From Syngnathus acus (Eukaryota; Chordata; Actinopteri; Syngnathiformes; Syngnathidae): a DNA stretch of 64,000 nt. The position numbers and the translations under genes are program-made. How positions within the stretch are numbered: position 1 is the first letter of the stretch; each line of letters begins with the position of its first letter. Of this stretch, positions 46,501-57,500 are shown piece by piece. The notes below the pieces were generated by a model that did not search any database, was not told the DNA's origin, and worked only from the letters and a program-made list of their open reading frames with translations. The stretch lies in NCBI RefSeq assembly GCF_901709675.1, contig NC_051091.1:13736967-13800966 (forward strand). Reading direction: 5' to 3'.

Positions 46501-48325
46501 GGTGAGTGTGTCCTCTGTAATTGCACAGGCGCCGCTGTCAATCACCGAGCTGTGGAGGCACTTGGTGGCTTTGCGCCCAGACTTTGTCAGCTCCTACGCG
46601 GCCTACCATCACTTTCGCAGCAGGGGCTGGGTCCCCAAAGGAGGAAGCGGCGCCAAGTACGGCGTGGACATGCGTAAGAAAAGCGGCAGCGCAATGGGGG
46701 GGATTGTTAGTCTGATGTTTAACGTGACATGTCTCTCTTCCCCCCCAGTCTTGTACAGGAAAGGTCCGTCCTTCTACCACGCCAGGTACACACAGCACAC
46801 CAAATCAAGTTTATTCATAGAGTCCATCACAAGATCCAAGTCAAATTATGGTTCTCAAAGTAAGGTGGGCATTCAAAATCTTCAGGAAACTACAGGTGCA
46901 ACAAATCGTGACTAAATCAACAGCAAATTGATCATCGCAACTCATTTCATAATCCGTTAATATAGTGGTCCCCGGGCTGCGGACCGGTGCGTGGATTATT
47001 TGGCACCGGGCCGCACAAGATAGAATAAATAACTTGCGTTATTTTACACCTCGGTGACGTGTACATAACATACCATTACTCATGTTATGTTGTTGGCACA
47101 ATGTTATGAGGATGGTGCAAGTAAAGTTGCATAGAATACACAGTGGATTCACATTTATTATTATATTATACTGTGGTGTTCGCATACAGAATTCCCCTGT
47201 GGAACTAAGGTTTGAAGGCTGAGTCGGGATGGTGGTGTTTATGCGGTAAGCACTTCGTTGTTGTTCTGCTATATGATTGGCTGGGAAGACAGTATGATGA
47301 TGTTTAGGATTGTGTTGGTCTGTTTTTCAGAAATGGGATTGTAGTTCAAACACGGACGATTTTTGCGAACAAAACGTCCATAAACAATGTGCATTCGGTG
47401 ATTGATTTATTGACGCTTTCAACACTTGATTTAGATTTTCTAGAATTGTTTTTAGAAGTTTTCTTGGCAAAAATCGTGACGTCATCAAATACCGGGCCCT
47501 GAAAATATTGTCTGACATTAATCCGGTCCGTGGTGCTAAAAAGGCTGAGGACCACTGCATTAACACTAACGGCAATAGTAGACGTCAATGGCAGCCAGAG
47601 ACTTTAGTTGAATTGGAATTGGAGTTGGCATTGGGATGCCGAAGGGTCCTTGGAGGGAATTATTTCTTTATAAACTCTCCCTTGGCCCAAACATTTTGAG
47701 AAAATAATGCATTTGGTCCTTTTGCTCATGTGAAAACACGCCCTTCTTTGTCTTGCAGCTATTCGGTGATGGTGGAAAAAGTGGACGAACGTTTTCAGGG
47801 TTCAGCGCTGCGTGCCTTTTCCTGGCGTTCTCTGGCGACTTTGAGCAGGATCACCGCAAATGTCTCCAAGGTAATGCCGGCGGCGCCACCGCGCAATACA
47901 TCAACTGCCTTTGTCCCGCGTGAGCCAAAGCAAAGCGTTTGTTGCTCCGCCTACAGGAGCTGCTACTGTGTTACGTGATCCATCCAGCTGACCTGTCAGA
48001 AGCTGAGCTGGACTCGCCCGCCTGTCTGAGCAAGCTGAAGGTTCAGGTGATGCCGTGGTCCTTTTTCTCACGGGAGTCGCTCAGTGGGGGGGGGCAAACC
48101 GATAGGGTGAGAGGAGCTTGCCACTGCCCCTTTCCAGACATGGGAGGCTTTGATTCCGAGGGAATTGTCAAACGTATCGCTCTCCCGCTTTGGCCATTCA
48201 CTACTCATCGTCACGTCTGAGCTTTTTTTCTTTTGCAAAGTGTCATGGTTGCTGTCTGTGTGCAGAACATCATGGTCAGCAGGTGGGTTTCCTCCAAAGA
48301 ACGTGCTGAGCAAGAAGACGTCTGA
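34564..48325 (+). CDS. tsen2: tRNA-splicing endonuclease subunit Sen2 (11 coding exons, 393 aa)
   Basis: Catalytic subunit of the tRNA splicing endonuclease that cuts intron-containing pre-tRNAs at the 5' site, acting with TSEN34, TSEN15 and TSEN54 in the nucleus. Coding exons: 34564-34764, 43016-43082, 43158-43197, 43603-43915, 44009-44074, 44266-44316, 46529-46673, 46749-46785, 47759-47870, 47957-48046, 48266-48325. All introns are GT-AG and phases agree. Matches to human TSEN2 include GYFGKGVLSRARP (exon 2), AFFLVYSLGCLSV (exon 6), YHHFRSRGWVPK (exon 7), LLYRKGPSFYHA (exon 8) and RWVSSKERAEQEDV (end). Catalytic Tyr297, His305 and Lys344 keep the human spacing. At 393 aa it is shorter than human (465 aa); the difference lies in the variable middle, exon 4. 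AATAAA is at 48508. The ATG at 34564 matches the family start; an in-frame upstream TTG is not needed. Confidence 0.95.
34918..36262 (-). pseudogene. L2-like LINE reverse transcriptase fragment in tsen2 intron 1
   Basis: Minus strand. The frames carry reverse transcriptase motifs GSPQGCVLSPLLYCLY, KFADDTTVVG and FLGVQISDDLSWTRN, and the L2-type end LLPSGRRYRCNRTRTTRLKN. The frame shifts near 35940. The element is cut at its 5' side by the Harbinger-like insertion and resumes just beyond it (about 36954-36985). Confidence 0.88.
36266..36950. mobile_element. PIF/Harbinger-like MITE with TTA duplication
   Basis: Inverted ends GGGTGTATTCAGACC / GGTCTGAATACACCC flanked by TTA (36263-36265, 36951-36953), the usual TWA target of Harbinger elements. 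It sits inside the reverse LINE. A fragment of another repeat (36314-36602), also seen at 48997-49839, is nested in it. A related, rearranged copy is at about 56510-57133. Confidence 0.85.
37000..38530 (+). pseudogene. L2-like LINE 3' end, split by a TA-flanked element
   Basis: Forward orientation. The first part (about 37060-37296) encodes the LINE C-terminal motif AVRILNSLPPSA. The second part (38406-38530) is the untranslated tail ending GACAATAAAGCAGACTTTGA with (CTTTGA) repeats. The two parts are separated by the insertion at 37297-38405. Confidence 0.75.
37297..38405. mobile_element. TA-flanked element with CCGTATTTTCCG ends and internal 251-bp repeats
   Basis: Ends CCGTATTTTCCGCCCTAAAA / TTTTAGGGCGGAAAATACGG with TA on both sides (37295-37296, 38406-38407). 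GCGCCTTATA motifs recur subterminally in both orientations. The middle has three direct copies at 251-bp spacing (TAGGCTGCTCTGTTAATG at 37570, 37821, 38072), the last one ending early. No transposase. Confidence 0.85.
38535..41510 (-). pseudogene. L2-like LINE reverse transcriptase, split by a hAT element
   Basis: Minus strand, read from about 41500 downward. Motifs are KVRKAPGPDGMSPSCL, LNDYRPVALTSVVMKFFERL, DPLQFAYRANKSVDDAV, LFVDFSSVFN and TGAPQGCVLSPLLFSLYT. After the hAT insertion come the YADDT catalytic box, LKLNPLKIVEMTVDFRR and FLGSTISQDLKW. The 5' end and endonuclease domain are missing and the frame breaks at the insertion and near 39120. It lies antisense in tsen2 intron 1. Confidence 0.9.
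39185..40504. mobile_element. hAT element, 1320 bp, inserted in the LINE
   Basis: Inverted ends CAGGGGTGGGCAAAC / GTTTGCCCACCCCTG and a perfect 8-bp duplication GTGTAGAG (39177-39184, 40505-40512). A short minus-strand frame near 40040-40125 (MSRPRKSKVDTVPMFKKR) resembles the start of hAT transposases of the domesticated ZBED/FAM200 type, but nothing more is left of it. Confidence 0.92.
41549..42442. mobile_element. pogo-like DNA element
   Basis: Left end CAGTGGTACCTCTCCTTAC after TA; right end CGTAAGTAGAGGTACCAC at about 42442. The TA on the right is not cleanly preserved. No transposase frame. Confidence 0.65.
42623..42766 (+). repeat. retroposed tail repeat ending (ATGG)n with 11-bp target duplication
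   Basis: A 122-bp insert (42634-42755) carrying the common fish motif GGGATAGGCTCCAGCACGCC and a GGATGGATGG end, flanked by AAGTAAATGTC on both sides. It is the longer version of the 9195-9243 insert. Confidence 0.85.
42956..43015 (+). promoter_or_regulatory. duplicated 3' splice region before tsen2 exon 2
   Basis: Two copies of a ~29-bp block GTGAACCTTCGGAC(A/G)CTTTGTGG. The upstream copy ends TTTCAAG, the downstream one ends TTTTTCAG and is the acceptor that keeps the tsen2 frame. Confidence 0.7.
44651..45415. mobile_element. hAT element, 765 bp, in tsen2 intron 6
   Basis: Inverted ends TAGGGGTGTAA / TTACACCCCTA with subterminal CGATACGAT-type repeats, and a perfect 8-bp duplication ATCACGTC (44643-44650, 45416-45423). 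The 114-codon frame at 45056-45400 has no recognisable family. Confidence 0.9.
45424..46528. other. tsen2 intron 6, right part
   Basis: No other gene or clear repeat boundary seen. Direct ATTGCCAATTCCCC / ATTGCCATTCCCC repeats occur near 46310-46350. Confidence 0.45.
46963..47557. mobile_element. hAT-like element in tsen2 intron 8
   Basis: Inverted ends TAGTGGTCC / GGACCACTG. The flanks CGTTAATA (46955-46962) and CATTAACA (47558-47565) agree at 6 of 8 bases, consistent with an older 8-bp duplication. Subterminal motifs GGACCGG / CCGGTCC. Confidence 0.7.
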
Positions 48326-48507
48326 TTGGCTGGCAGCAGAGGGGGCGCGGTCCACAAAGTAGCACAACCTGGACATGAAGTTAGGATAGTCATACGGTGC
48401 ATTTCAGTAAGAAGACGCCACCACATTTGAGGAAAATGTCACATTGTGCGTTCCAGGTCTTAATGTTGCTTTCTTCGTGCTGTGTAGTTGCTTTATTTTG
48501 TACAGTA

Positions 48508-48513
48508 AATAAA
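48508..48513 (+). terminator. tsen2 polyadenylation signal
   Basis: AATAAA 183 bp after the tsen2 stop, the first canonical signal downstream. Confidence 0.7.
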
Positions 48514-48839
48514 TCATGTTGTGAGTTTATTGGTCAAACTGAAAAGCTGTAGGTTTATTCCCGAAGATCAATGTCTTACTTTCTTGAACCGATCGTGAAA
48601 ATTTAGACACTCCTTCACCTCAAAAGAAGAAAACGAAGTGCAAAGAACGAATGCATAATTTTCTTAAAGAAATGTTGTGGTGTCGTTTGATTCGACCTCT
48701 TCCAAACAAGACTTGAGCATCCTCTTATCGATGACTCCCTTTGCACATAACACACATTATTCATTTGGTTTGCTTTGCGTCTGTTAGGGAACAAAGACCA
48801 GAGTAATGGACTGCAATTTGCTCATCGTTTGTATTGTCC

Positions 48840-49870
48840 AGTGGTGGCTCCTTTTGGCTTTTCTTTCCCCTCAGGGGTCGCCACAGCGAACCATGCGTTT
48901 TTTCCAGGTGGTTTGCATGAGAAGTTTTTGGCACAGTTTTTACGCCGCATGCCCTTCCTGACGCAACCCTCTGCATTTACCCGGGCTTGGGACCGGTGTT
49001 ACGGTTCAATTTGCTCCCGTGTTATTCTCAATAAAAACGTGGAACGAAACGTCTCGTTTACATTTCCGACTGGCTGCAAGAAACACTAAAAACTCTGAAT
49101 GGAATACAACTTAACAGATTAGGTATACATATTTATTTAAGTAGGTTGGTGAGGAAGGCAATACGTAACTTTCCATACAAAAATAAAACAAACAAAAGGT
49201 CAAATACACAAAGGGCAACATTCTGTTCTCTCCACACTCTTATTAATACGTAAAGGCAATCAATATAACATTGGCGACACTGTTGCTTTGGCGATCAATA
49301 TAACATTGGCGACACTGTTGCTTTCGTGCTTGGATCCATTCCTTATGTGTCTAGAAAGTTGATCATGTCATAAATGCATAATGCGAGGTTGGAGTGAAGC
49401 CTGGGAACGCGACCATGTTAAGTTGGTTTCGAGGAGCCAGTTAACATGGACGTGTATACACCAGGCATTAGATCAACTGGTACCCTCGCCGGGTAATTTG
49501 GTTTTGGCTATATTCAAGATAATTTGCCCTGATTTCAATGTGTGTATGATAGCATAGCGGTTAAGCTGATGGCCAGTGAGCTATTCTTTATTACTTTGCG
49601 TTCTATCTTTTATTTTTTTTAGTGTTTGCTATTTCTTGCAGCCAGTCGGAAATGTAAACGAGACGTTTCGTTCCACGTTTTTATTGAGAATTTGAACAGT
49701 TTTGCAGTCAGACAAGTTCCATGTCGCTTATGACGAATCTGCAGTCACGAAACACAAGATTGCGCAACTTGCTTTACCCCTAACGAGCGCAACTGGAGAC
49801 GGGGAGCAAGATAAAACGGGAGCAAGTTGAACCGTAACACCGGCACAGAGGAGACGCTGACATGTCTATG
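48840..49870. mobile_element. fish tail repeat interrupted by an 843-bp element with long inverted ends
   Basis: A known-looking fish repeat (GGGGTCGCCACAGCG, CCCTTCCTGACGCAACCCTC, GGGCTTGGGACCGG) is cut at ACCGG, which is repeated at 49839-49843. The insert 48997-49838 has inverted ends TGTTACGGTTCAA / TTGAACCGTAAC and long inner arms (AATAAAAACGTGGAACGAAA and its complement near 49655-49690). Its right half recurs at 36314-36602. The superfamily is unknown to me. The duplication may be 4 or 5 bp. Confidence 0.7.
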
Positions 49871-49969
49871 TCTATGAGACAATTATTGAATGCCGTCCAT
49901 TTAAAATATTTTGCATCTATTATTTAGTTGATTTAAGAATGAACTCATGGACTCATGGAAAATCAAGCT

Positions 49970-50330
49970 GTCAATCAAAACGACCCCGTGATCTCGCGTC
50001 CATAATCTCCTCTCGCGAGAGCATCTCGCGCCATTTCAAGCGCAAGAACTTAACGTCGCGCCGACGACGGAAGAGCGGTCAAAGTCAATCTCGGCGACGT
50101 TTGACACTTATTGTTGCTATAGCAGCAGACCAGGGGCTGAGGAGCGAGGTAAAAGTCGTCTCGTTCGGTCATTTGGTTCGCCCCGGGTCGGGCATACGCG
50201 TTGCTAGTTAGCGTCGAGTTCGCATCGCGAGCAAACAGCTAGCCGGCTGGGCCCTGCGTGGAGGCCTCGCTAATGTCGAAGCGCTCAAGGCCGCGGCAGC
50301 AGAGGACACGATGCCAGGCGAGTGGCCGCT
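49970..50330 (+). promoter_or_regulatory. CpG-rich region, candidate rbm39 promoter and non-coding first exon
   Basis: A CpG-dense block with TCTCGCGAGA at 50011-50020, a palindrome known from TATA-less housekeeping promoters, and further CTCGCG motifs. It is 1.2-1.5 kb before the rbm39 start codon, so a 5' untranslated exon would have to be spliced to the ATG exon. Confidence 0.45.
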
Positions 50331-51502
50331 ATAACGATACCGGGTGGGCTACCTTCACTTAAGGCCTGAATAGGTTCAGATGAAGCATTGAAGTTGATGC
50401 ATTCACTTGGCTATCCAATACATTTTCCCCATTGAGATAAATCGAAATGTCATTACAGTGAATCCCCGCTAATCGCAAGGTCGCCCATTCGCAAAGCTTT
50501 CCTCATTGAAATACCGAACCTGGTCACCTGTGTCCTGCTTGTGTTTAGGCCGACGATCTCTCCCGCTCACTGTCCATCCGTCTGTCTTCTCTCTGTCCAC
50601 GTAGTGATTAACTTGCCACCTAGCGTTATTTTGCCGTGAGTGGCGCGAGAACTACAAATACGAATTGAAGACGACAGGACGTTACGATCACGTGATCTCG
50701 CGCACAAGGCGCAGGCCAAAATGAAAAGGGCAAAATTCGTGTAAACGTCTTCACAAATCCGAGATCATGGATGTGTTTCCAAGAGACGCTGCAGAAATGC
50801 CAATATCATCCCAAATTGGCGCACATTAGCTTGACATGTTCCCACACAAACTCAGTGGGATCGTTGGAGCAACAATCCGTAAGAATGGCCCACAAAATTT
50901 GGGAACATCCACACTAGATGAAGCCACCTAGTTGGTTAACCCTTAAGTTCTAAGTGTTTTATTTTTTGAACAAGTGAATAAGTGAAGTTAATAATAGCAA
51001 ATAGAAGAGAAGTTGAGCACGTTAGAGGTCCAGGGCTCAACGATAGCAACAGCAAGCGCAGGCTTTCTTCTCATGGCGTTGCAATGGGTGTCATCAATGC
51101 CCTGGATGGGCGACTTCCTCAATTCTGTGCCGGTGACAGTGCGCTACCTTGTCGCATTGTGGTTAGAGCGATCGCTGCCAAGAAGCCGCTCCATTCCTTC
51201 AAATCTGTTCACTCTCAACTCGCTGTAAGCAATCTAAAATTGCCAGTTGACGGCAGGACTGGAATTCCTCACTCCAACCATTGACCAATTGGATTTGTTG
51301 GCTCCATCATGTAGCTCAAAAGAGACTTGTCGGCGACTCACCGCAAAATAAGCACAGCAGCTAACGGCAGAAGACGAGAGCAGAGGAGGAACTCACTGTG
51401 TTGCGATGAGCCGCTCCTGTCTTGTGTCTACGGAAACCGAATGCCAAATAACTCTGTGTGTATGTGTGTGTGTGTGCGCGCACGTGTGCGTGATGCAGCA
51501 AG
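50331..51502 (+). other. rbm39 upstream region and 5' untranslated sequence
   Basis: No repeat boundary recognised apart from a (TG)n tract at 51455-51490 directly before the ATG. A pyrimidine-rich acceptor preceding the ATG exon cannot be assigned with confidence. Confidence 0.4.
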
Positions 51503-54500
51503 ATGGCGGACGACCTGGACATCGAGGCTATGCTGGAGGCTCCCTACAGGAAGGTGAGCGTCCTTTTCTGTCGTCATTCGCACGGACCCGTGACGTTGCC
51601 TTTGACTCGCCACGTCACAACTGCTCATTGCATCTTTTCTGCTCTCCTCCTCGACTTTTGTTTGTCTTTTTATTTTTGTGCCACATCCAAATCCTTCGTC
51701 CCAAGATACTCTTAACCAGGGGTGGGCAATTCCGGTCCTCGAGGGCCGGTGTCCTGCATGTTTTATAGGTCTCCCTGCTGCAACACACCTGATTCAAATG
51801 ATCAGCATTGTTATCCAGCTTCTGCAGACCTTGCTAATTATCTGACCATTTGAATCAGGTGTGTTACAACAGGGTGACATAGAAAACATGATGGACACTG
51901 GCCCTCGAGGACCTGAATTGCCCACCCCTGCTGTTAACCAAGTACCGTTTCGTCCAAGTGAAGCATATTCTTAGCCGTGAAGAGGGCAAGTGTTAGAAGA
52001 GAAACGGAATTCATTTTTGCTGGTCCCAGACCATTATCATTATGGATGCCACATCTGGCATTTGGCATCAAAAATTGCCATGAGCCATTAATTGGCCGAT
52101 TGATTCATTAACTGGATATGAATAAATGAATTTCTGTTAGGCTTACAGCAACAACGATATGTTGGTGCTTGAATAGTTGTTTGGCTTTACAACAGGGAGA
52201 AAGCACAAAAAACATGCACAGAAAAGCACTAACTGATGTAGTTGTCTTTTTAACGTGTGCCAAATATGAACAGGCTGCACAGAATAATTTTGCCGTGTTC
52301 TCAAGGTGGTGCTTTGCTCATTAATTTGTTTGAATGTTGATGAAATGTGATGGAATGTTAATGTATTTTGAATGACTGATCAATCACTTGTTTCATATCT
52401 TGTTGATCACACTGTCGATGACCATAGCTACACCAAAGACGGTCTATTAAGCCAATGCAATTTGCCATGTTTTAAAAGGACATTGAACTCCTCTTGCAGA
52501 CCGTTGCGTTCGCACCATGGCGTGGCCAACCCAGAGGTTGGCCAAGTCATGGGTGAACAATCGCCTGACTTCTGCTTGTTGCCATCTTCAACTACAACGA
52601 GTAACAGAAAAGCCCCACCCCTAAAAAAACTAAAACCAAATAGGCAGGGCAAGGCTCCATATTCGAATGGTTCGGCCACAGCGGGAGGCGGGATCTCACT
52701 TGCTATTGGCAAATGTCATTGTCTTGCAAAGGGTCACCTGACACAACCTGGTATTTTGGTTGGCCCTTCAAAGATGCCATTCACATGCATCATCACGAAA
52801 TGAAGGGCCTGGACAGCATGGTGACTGATTGCCATGCTAACGCATGAGGCGCATGTCGAGTCCTGACGTAGCAACGAGTGGAAGAAGGTAGCCCAAGTGT
52901 GGCGGAGCCGGCGAGCGTGAGCAAGCCAGGCAGGCGTCGCCCACTTGCGAGTTGACTTGACGCAAGACTCCTGTCTGCTGCAGGGCCCTTGAGAGGCGTC
53001 CCAGCGCAGCACCCACAGAGGAAGAAGAGTCTCTGCCGCCCGAGTCGGCCGCCCGCCTCAGCTCTGACCCCCTCCCCCAGCGCGCAAAAAGTCTGTTTGA
53101 ATGTCACTCACGCATTCTCCATATTCTCTTTTGCCCCCATCCCGCCAACTCCCCAATGTCGCGTCCGCCTCCTCACGCTCTTCTCTGTCGACCCCGCTAG
53201 GACGACAAGACGGCCAGCCCCAATGCCGGGGATGAACAGGCCAAGAGGTACCTGCCGCCGTCACACTCTTCTGCCTTGTCCTGTCCTGTCTTGTGCTGTC
53301 TTGGCTCACCTGTCATCCTGTTAGTGATAAGGCTACCACAAAAATAGGTGGAAACAAAATTTCATTGCCCCAGGCTTTGTCCGCACCATGTGGAGCGTCC
53401 GCACACACTCTCCAGCAGTTTTGTAAAAACATCCTTTGGAGCCTTTGAAGTCCACCGTATTACTCAATGACTCTATTTGAACAAATGTGCAAAAGGAGAA
53501 GCGCTTTTAACAGCATTGCATAGTGACAACTGCTTGGGGACAAAAGAAAGGCTTTTTGCATGAACAGGCAAAAACCTCACGGGTGAGCGGCAAAACGCTT
53601 TCGACGTCAACAAGAGCATCTCGGGTGCCTGACAAAGACATGACTGACTGCAACTATCACATATACCTCCAGCAAGAATAAGTTGTTTGGGCCAGCGTCA
53701 GTCGGAACATCATCTTGTATTTGTGGATTTCCAATCCTGTCTGTCTTCTGTCGTATCGTGCGCCTGTCTGCAATTTGTCGGTCAACTTGCTCACTGCTGG
53801 CCTGCTTCCTGTCCTTTCACTTTTGTTTCGTCTGTCTGGTCCGACATCTTTTTTTTGTCTGTCGTTTGTCTGCATTCCTTTCTTGTCCGTCTGGCATGCC
53901 ACCCCTTCTGTCTGGCACGCGGCACGTCCTTGTGGTCTCCCCCGTAACGGCGGTGCTCGATGCCGCGTTGTGATTGACTGCCGCTCCGGCAGGAAGAAGC
54001 GCAGCCGCAGTCGCGACAGGAAGCGCAGTAAAAGTCGAGAGAGGAAGAGGAGCCGCGAGCGCAAGCGCAGCCGGGAGAAGCGGCGCAGTCGCAGCCGAGA
54101 GCGCCGGCGCAGCCGTGAGAGGGGTGGCCGCTACAGAGACTATCACAAGGCGTGAGTTCCTCCTGTCAGTCTGGTCCAGCCTTCCTCAAATGTAACCTTG
54201 CTGTCAAGTTGCTGTAAAGTGAAACTCTTAATGAGACCCTCCAGCAGTGATGACATTAGGTAGACTTAAAAACAAATTTTTGTTTGTCACAGTCAAACTG
54301 CTCTGATTTCACCAGTACGGCGCTAATATTAAGTCAACATACACAGAATACCATGATATAATCTGCCTATTTGTTGCTGTCTTCTAGCTGTTTAAATCGC
54401 AACATGCGTTTAGCGTGAGCATTCAGCTATCTGGACCTTTTTCTCACAGCTTGGGCTGCCGTACTTTGATTTTGTTTTACATTCAGTTTGAGAGTAAACT

Positions 54501-57500
54501 TTGCCTGGGAGTGACATTTAACAATTTGAAATGTCCAGTTTGTAAAGAGTGTTGAATTCACTGTCACCGTGAGGCGCTTTTGCGTATCTCAGGCCAGCAC
54601 TATACCCATTTGAAATTCGACCCATTGGTCGTAAAGCCAAATCCTAATTCCAAGAGTGGCGTCCCAACTGTTGCTCTCAAAGCGTTGATTTGACCGTAGG
54701 GTCCGCAAAGGGAGGCACGAGCGCCCGCTTCCGAATTCGACATGCAGCAAAAGCTAGCATCAAGAGGAACATTTTGCGTCCTGTGTGTGCAGACGGAAGC
54801 GGTCAAGGAGCAGGAGTCCCATTAGGAGGGAGAAAAGTCCAATCAGAAGAGACAAGAGTCCCATCCGGAGGGAGAAGAGTCCCAACAAGTAGGTCTCAAA
54901 GGCATGTAGCGAACGGCAGGAGCTAAGCGAACGGATCTCTGGGCTTTATCTGTACCTTTTTTCCCGCGAAGGCCTCTGGTGGACAACTTGACTCCAGAGG
55001 AGCGAGATGCCAGGACCGTCTTCTGCATGCAACTGGCTGCCCGCATTCGCCCTCGAGACCTCGAGGACTTCTTCTCTGCTGTGGGGAAGGTAACGTCACC
55101 GCACGTGAGGGGCTCACTTTAGTGGCCGCCAACCTCTGCCGCGTATTTTCCCCGCTCAGGTTCGAGACGTGAGGATGATCTCGGACAGGAACTCGCGTCG
55201 GTCTAAGGGCATCGCTTACATCGAGTTTGTGGAGGCCAGCTCTGTTCCTCTCGCCATCGGGCTGACGGGACAAAGGCTACTGGGAGTTCCCATAATTGTG
55301 CAGGCTTCGCAGGTAACGTGCAAGTGATGAGCTTCTAAAGTCAGCTTGCAGCCGCCATATTTTTTGGGGCGGGGGGGCTCACTGAGCAGCGCATTATAAT
55401 AAGTTGGAGCAATTTCTACTACTAAGTACGTATGGTACTTCGGGTGCCGACTTAATTACGGGTCTTTTCTGTAAGCGGGAGCAAGAGAGTGAGTTCACTT
55501 CCATCCAGCCACAAATCAATCAGTCCTCATCTTCTGTATCCAAATAATAAAGTCTGCTCTGGCTCATTGCTCTTCTCTCCGGGAAACTCGGGCAAAAGTT
55601 AAAGCCCATACCTTTGCCCGGCCATCCACAATCTGTTCACATGTGAAAAGCCGGTCATGTCCTGTTGGGCTCCGGCTTACTGTGCAGCCGTGGTTGCCAA
55701 CTTTTTTTTCTTCTTCACTAGTCGTTCAGGGAATAAAATCCACAAGTGTGACAAGCAAGCTAGATTTACGCGACGGGTGTTAACTGAATTAAGATTTCCA
55801 TGTCCAGGCCGAGAAGAACCGGGCAGCCGCCGCCGCCGCTGCTGCCAACAACCTTCAGAAAGGTTCGTTGGGGCCCATGAGGCTCTACATTGGCTCGCTG
55901 CACTTTAACATTACGGAGGAGATGCTGAGAGGAATCTTTGAGCCCTTTGGAAGGGTGAGACGCTTTGGGATCGGACAACAAAGCAGTGGGTCAGTGTAGC
56001 TGACGTGTTCATATTTGCTTGTCAGATCGAAGGCATCCAGCTGATGATGGACAGTGAGACGGGCCGTTCCAAAGGCTACGGCTTCATCACAGTGAGTCGA
56101 CCCATGAACAACAAAAGGCTCCCTTTTTTTTTTATCATTCCAAATATAACAGGAAAGACACACTTTTTAGAATTCAGTTCCCCCCGCGTAGTTGTAGTTT
56201 TCTGTGCAAATTTCTGCCGTGCCCTTTCCCAAGCATTTCTCCAACAGTTTGCAGACGCAGAGTGCGCCAAGAAAGCTCTGGAGCAGCTCAACGGCTTTGA
56301 GCTGGCAGGTCGGCCCATGAAGGTGGGTCACGTGACAGAGCGGAGCGACGGCTCGGCCGCTGCCTCCCTGCTGGACAGCGATGAGCTGGAGCGCACCGGT
56401 ATCGACCTGGGTACCACCGGGCGGCTACAGCTTATGGCCCGCCTCGCCGAAGGTGAGTGAGGTGGGAGGCCGATGGCTTCTTTTGAGAGGCTCTCGTGTT
56501 GCCTTCACGTTTCGTACACCGCCTCTCCGCATATTTTCCTCCATTTCTGGGTCTGTGCACTGTGTGCCGCCCTGGTCATTGCTGTCCAATGGGGAGCACA
56601 AGCGTGGATTTGTATACTTGCAAAATGTACAGTCTAAATAGGAACCGCACCAAACTAAAAAAATTAAGTCCGCTTTTGGTCCGGACCAAACAAGTGGACT
56701 AAAGAACTTTTCTGGTCTGAATACACCCTTAATATTTTTCGTTCCTATTCAGACTGTACATTTTGCAAGTGAAGTATACACATCCACGCTTGTGATGATC
56801 TGTGCTCCCATTGGACAGCAATGACCAGGGCGGCACACAAAGCACAGACCTATAAATAGAGGAAAACATGCGAGTCCTATGCGCTGCGTTCCTGCTCTGC
56901 ATATTTATGCTGTTGGTTCGGATCTACGCTGTTTGAATTAACACCTGAAGCGAACCGCACCAGAGTTCGTTTGGAAGCGAATTGAGACCACTTGAAGAAG
57001 TGGGTCTCGGTCCGTTTCTTTAATCCGCACCAGGGTTCGTTTGCGTGTATTCACACCTGCACAAAAGGTCCGGACCAGCGTTACAATTGAACCCTGGTCT
57101 GTTTAAAGCAGACCAAACAGTCAGGTCTGAATACCGTGTTTTTCCATGCATAATGCGCCCCTGTGCATAATACGCACCCTAAAAATGGCATGTCGATGCT
57201 GGAAAAAAGCATGTACCCATGTATAATACGCACCCAAATTTTGACTCTTACTTAAGTCCGTAAACGTAAAATTATTTCAGAAAAAAGATCATCTTTGGGA
57301 ACAACCGGATGTTATTCTGCCGGTCAGTATCACTGCGCATGAGCTAGCAAACTCGATAGCGAAGAAATGTTTCGGATTTGTGTAGGGTACATTGTGACAG
57401 CAAACGAGCAGGTGATCGAGCAAGCGTCTGATACGAGAGCATTGTGTTCGTATGGAGCGTGTTTGAAATAAAATATTACCTGTAATACGCATTTAGGTAG

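Noticed and set aside
52372-52803. Possible extra rbm39 exon
   Set aside because: No similarity to RBM39 and no convincing flanking splice sites; exon 1 joins exon 2 in frame without it.
54049-54195. Alternative Ala-rich frame across rbm39 exon 3
   Set aside because: It is the shifted frame of the Arg/Ser-rich repeat region.
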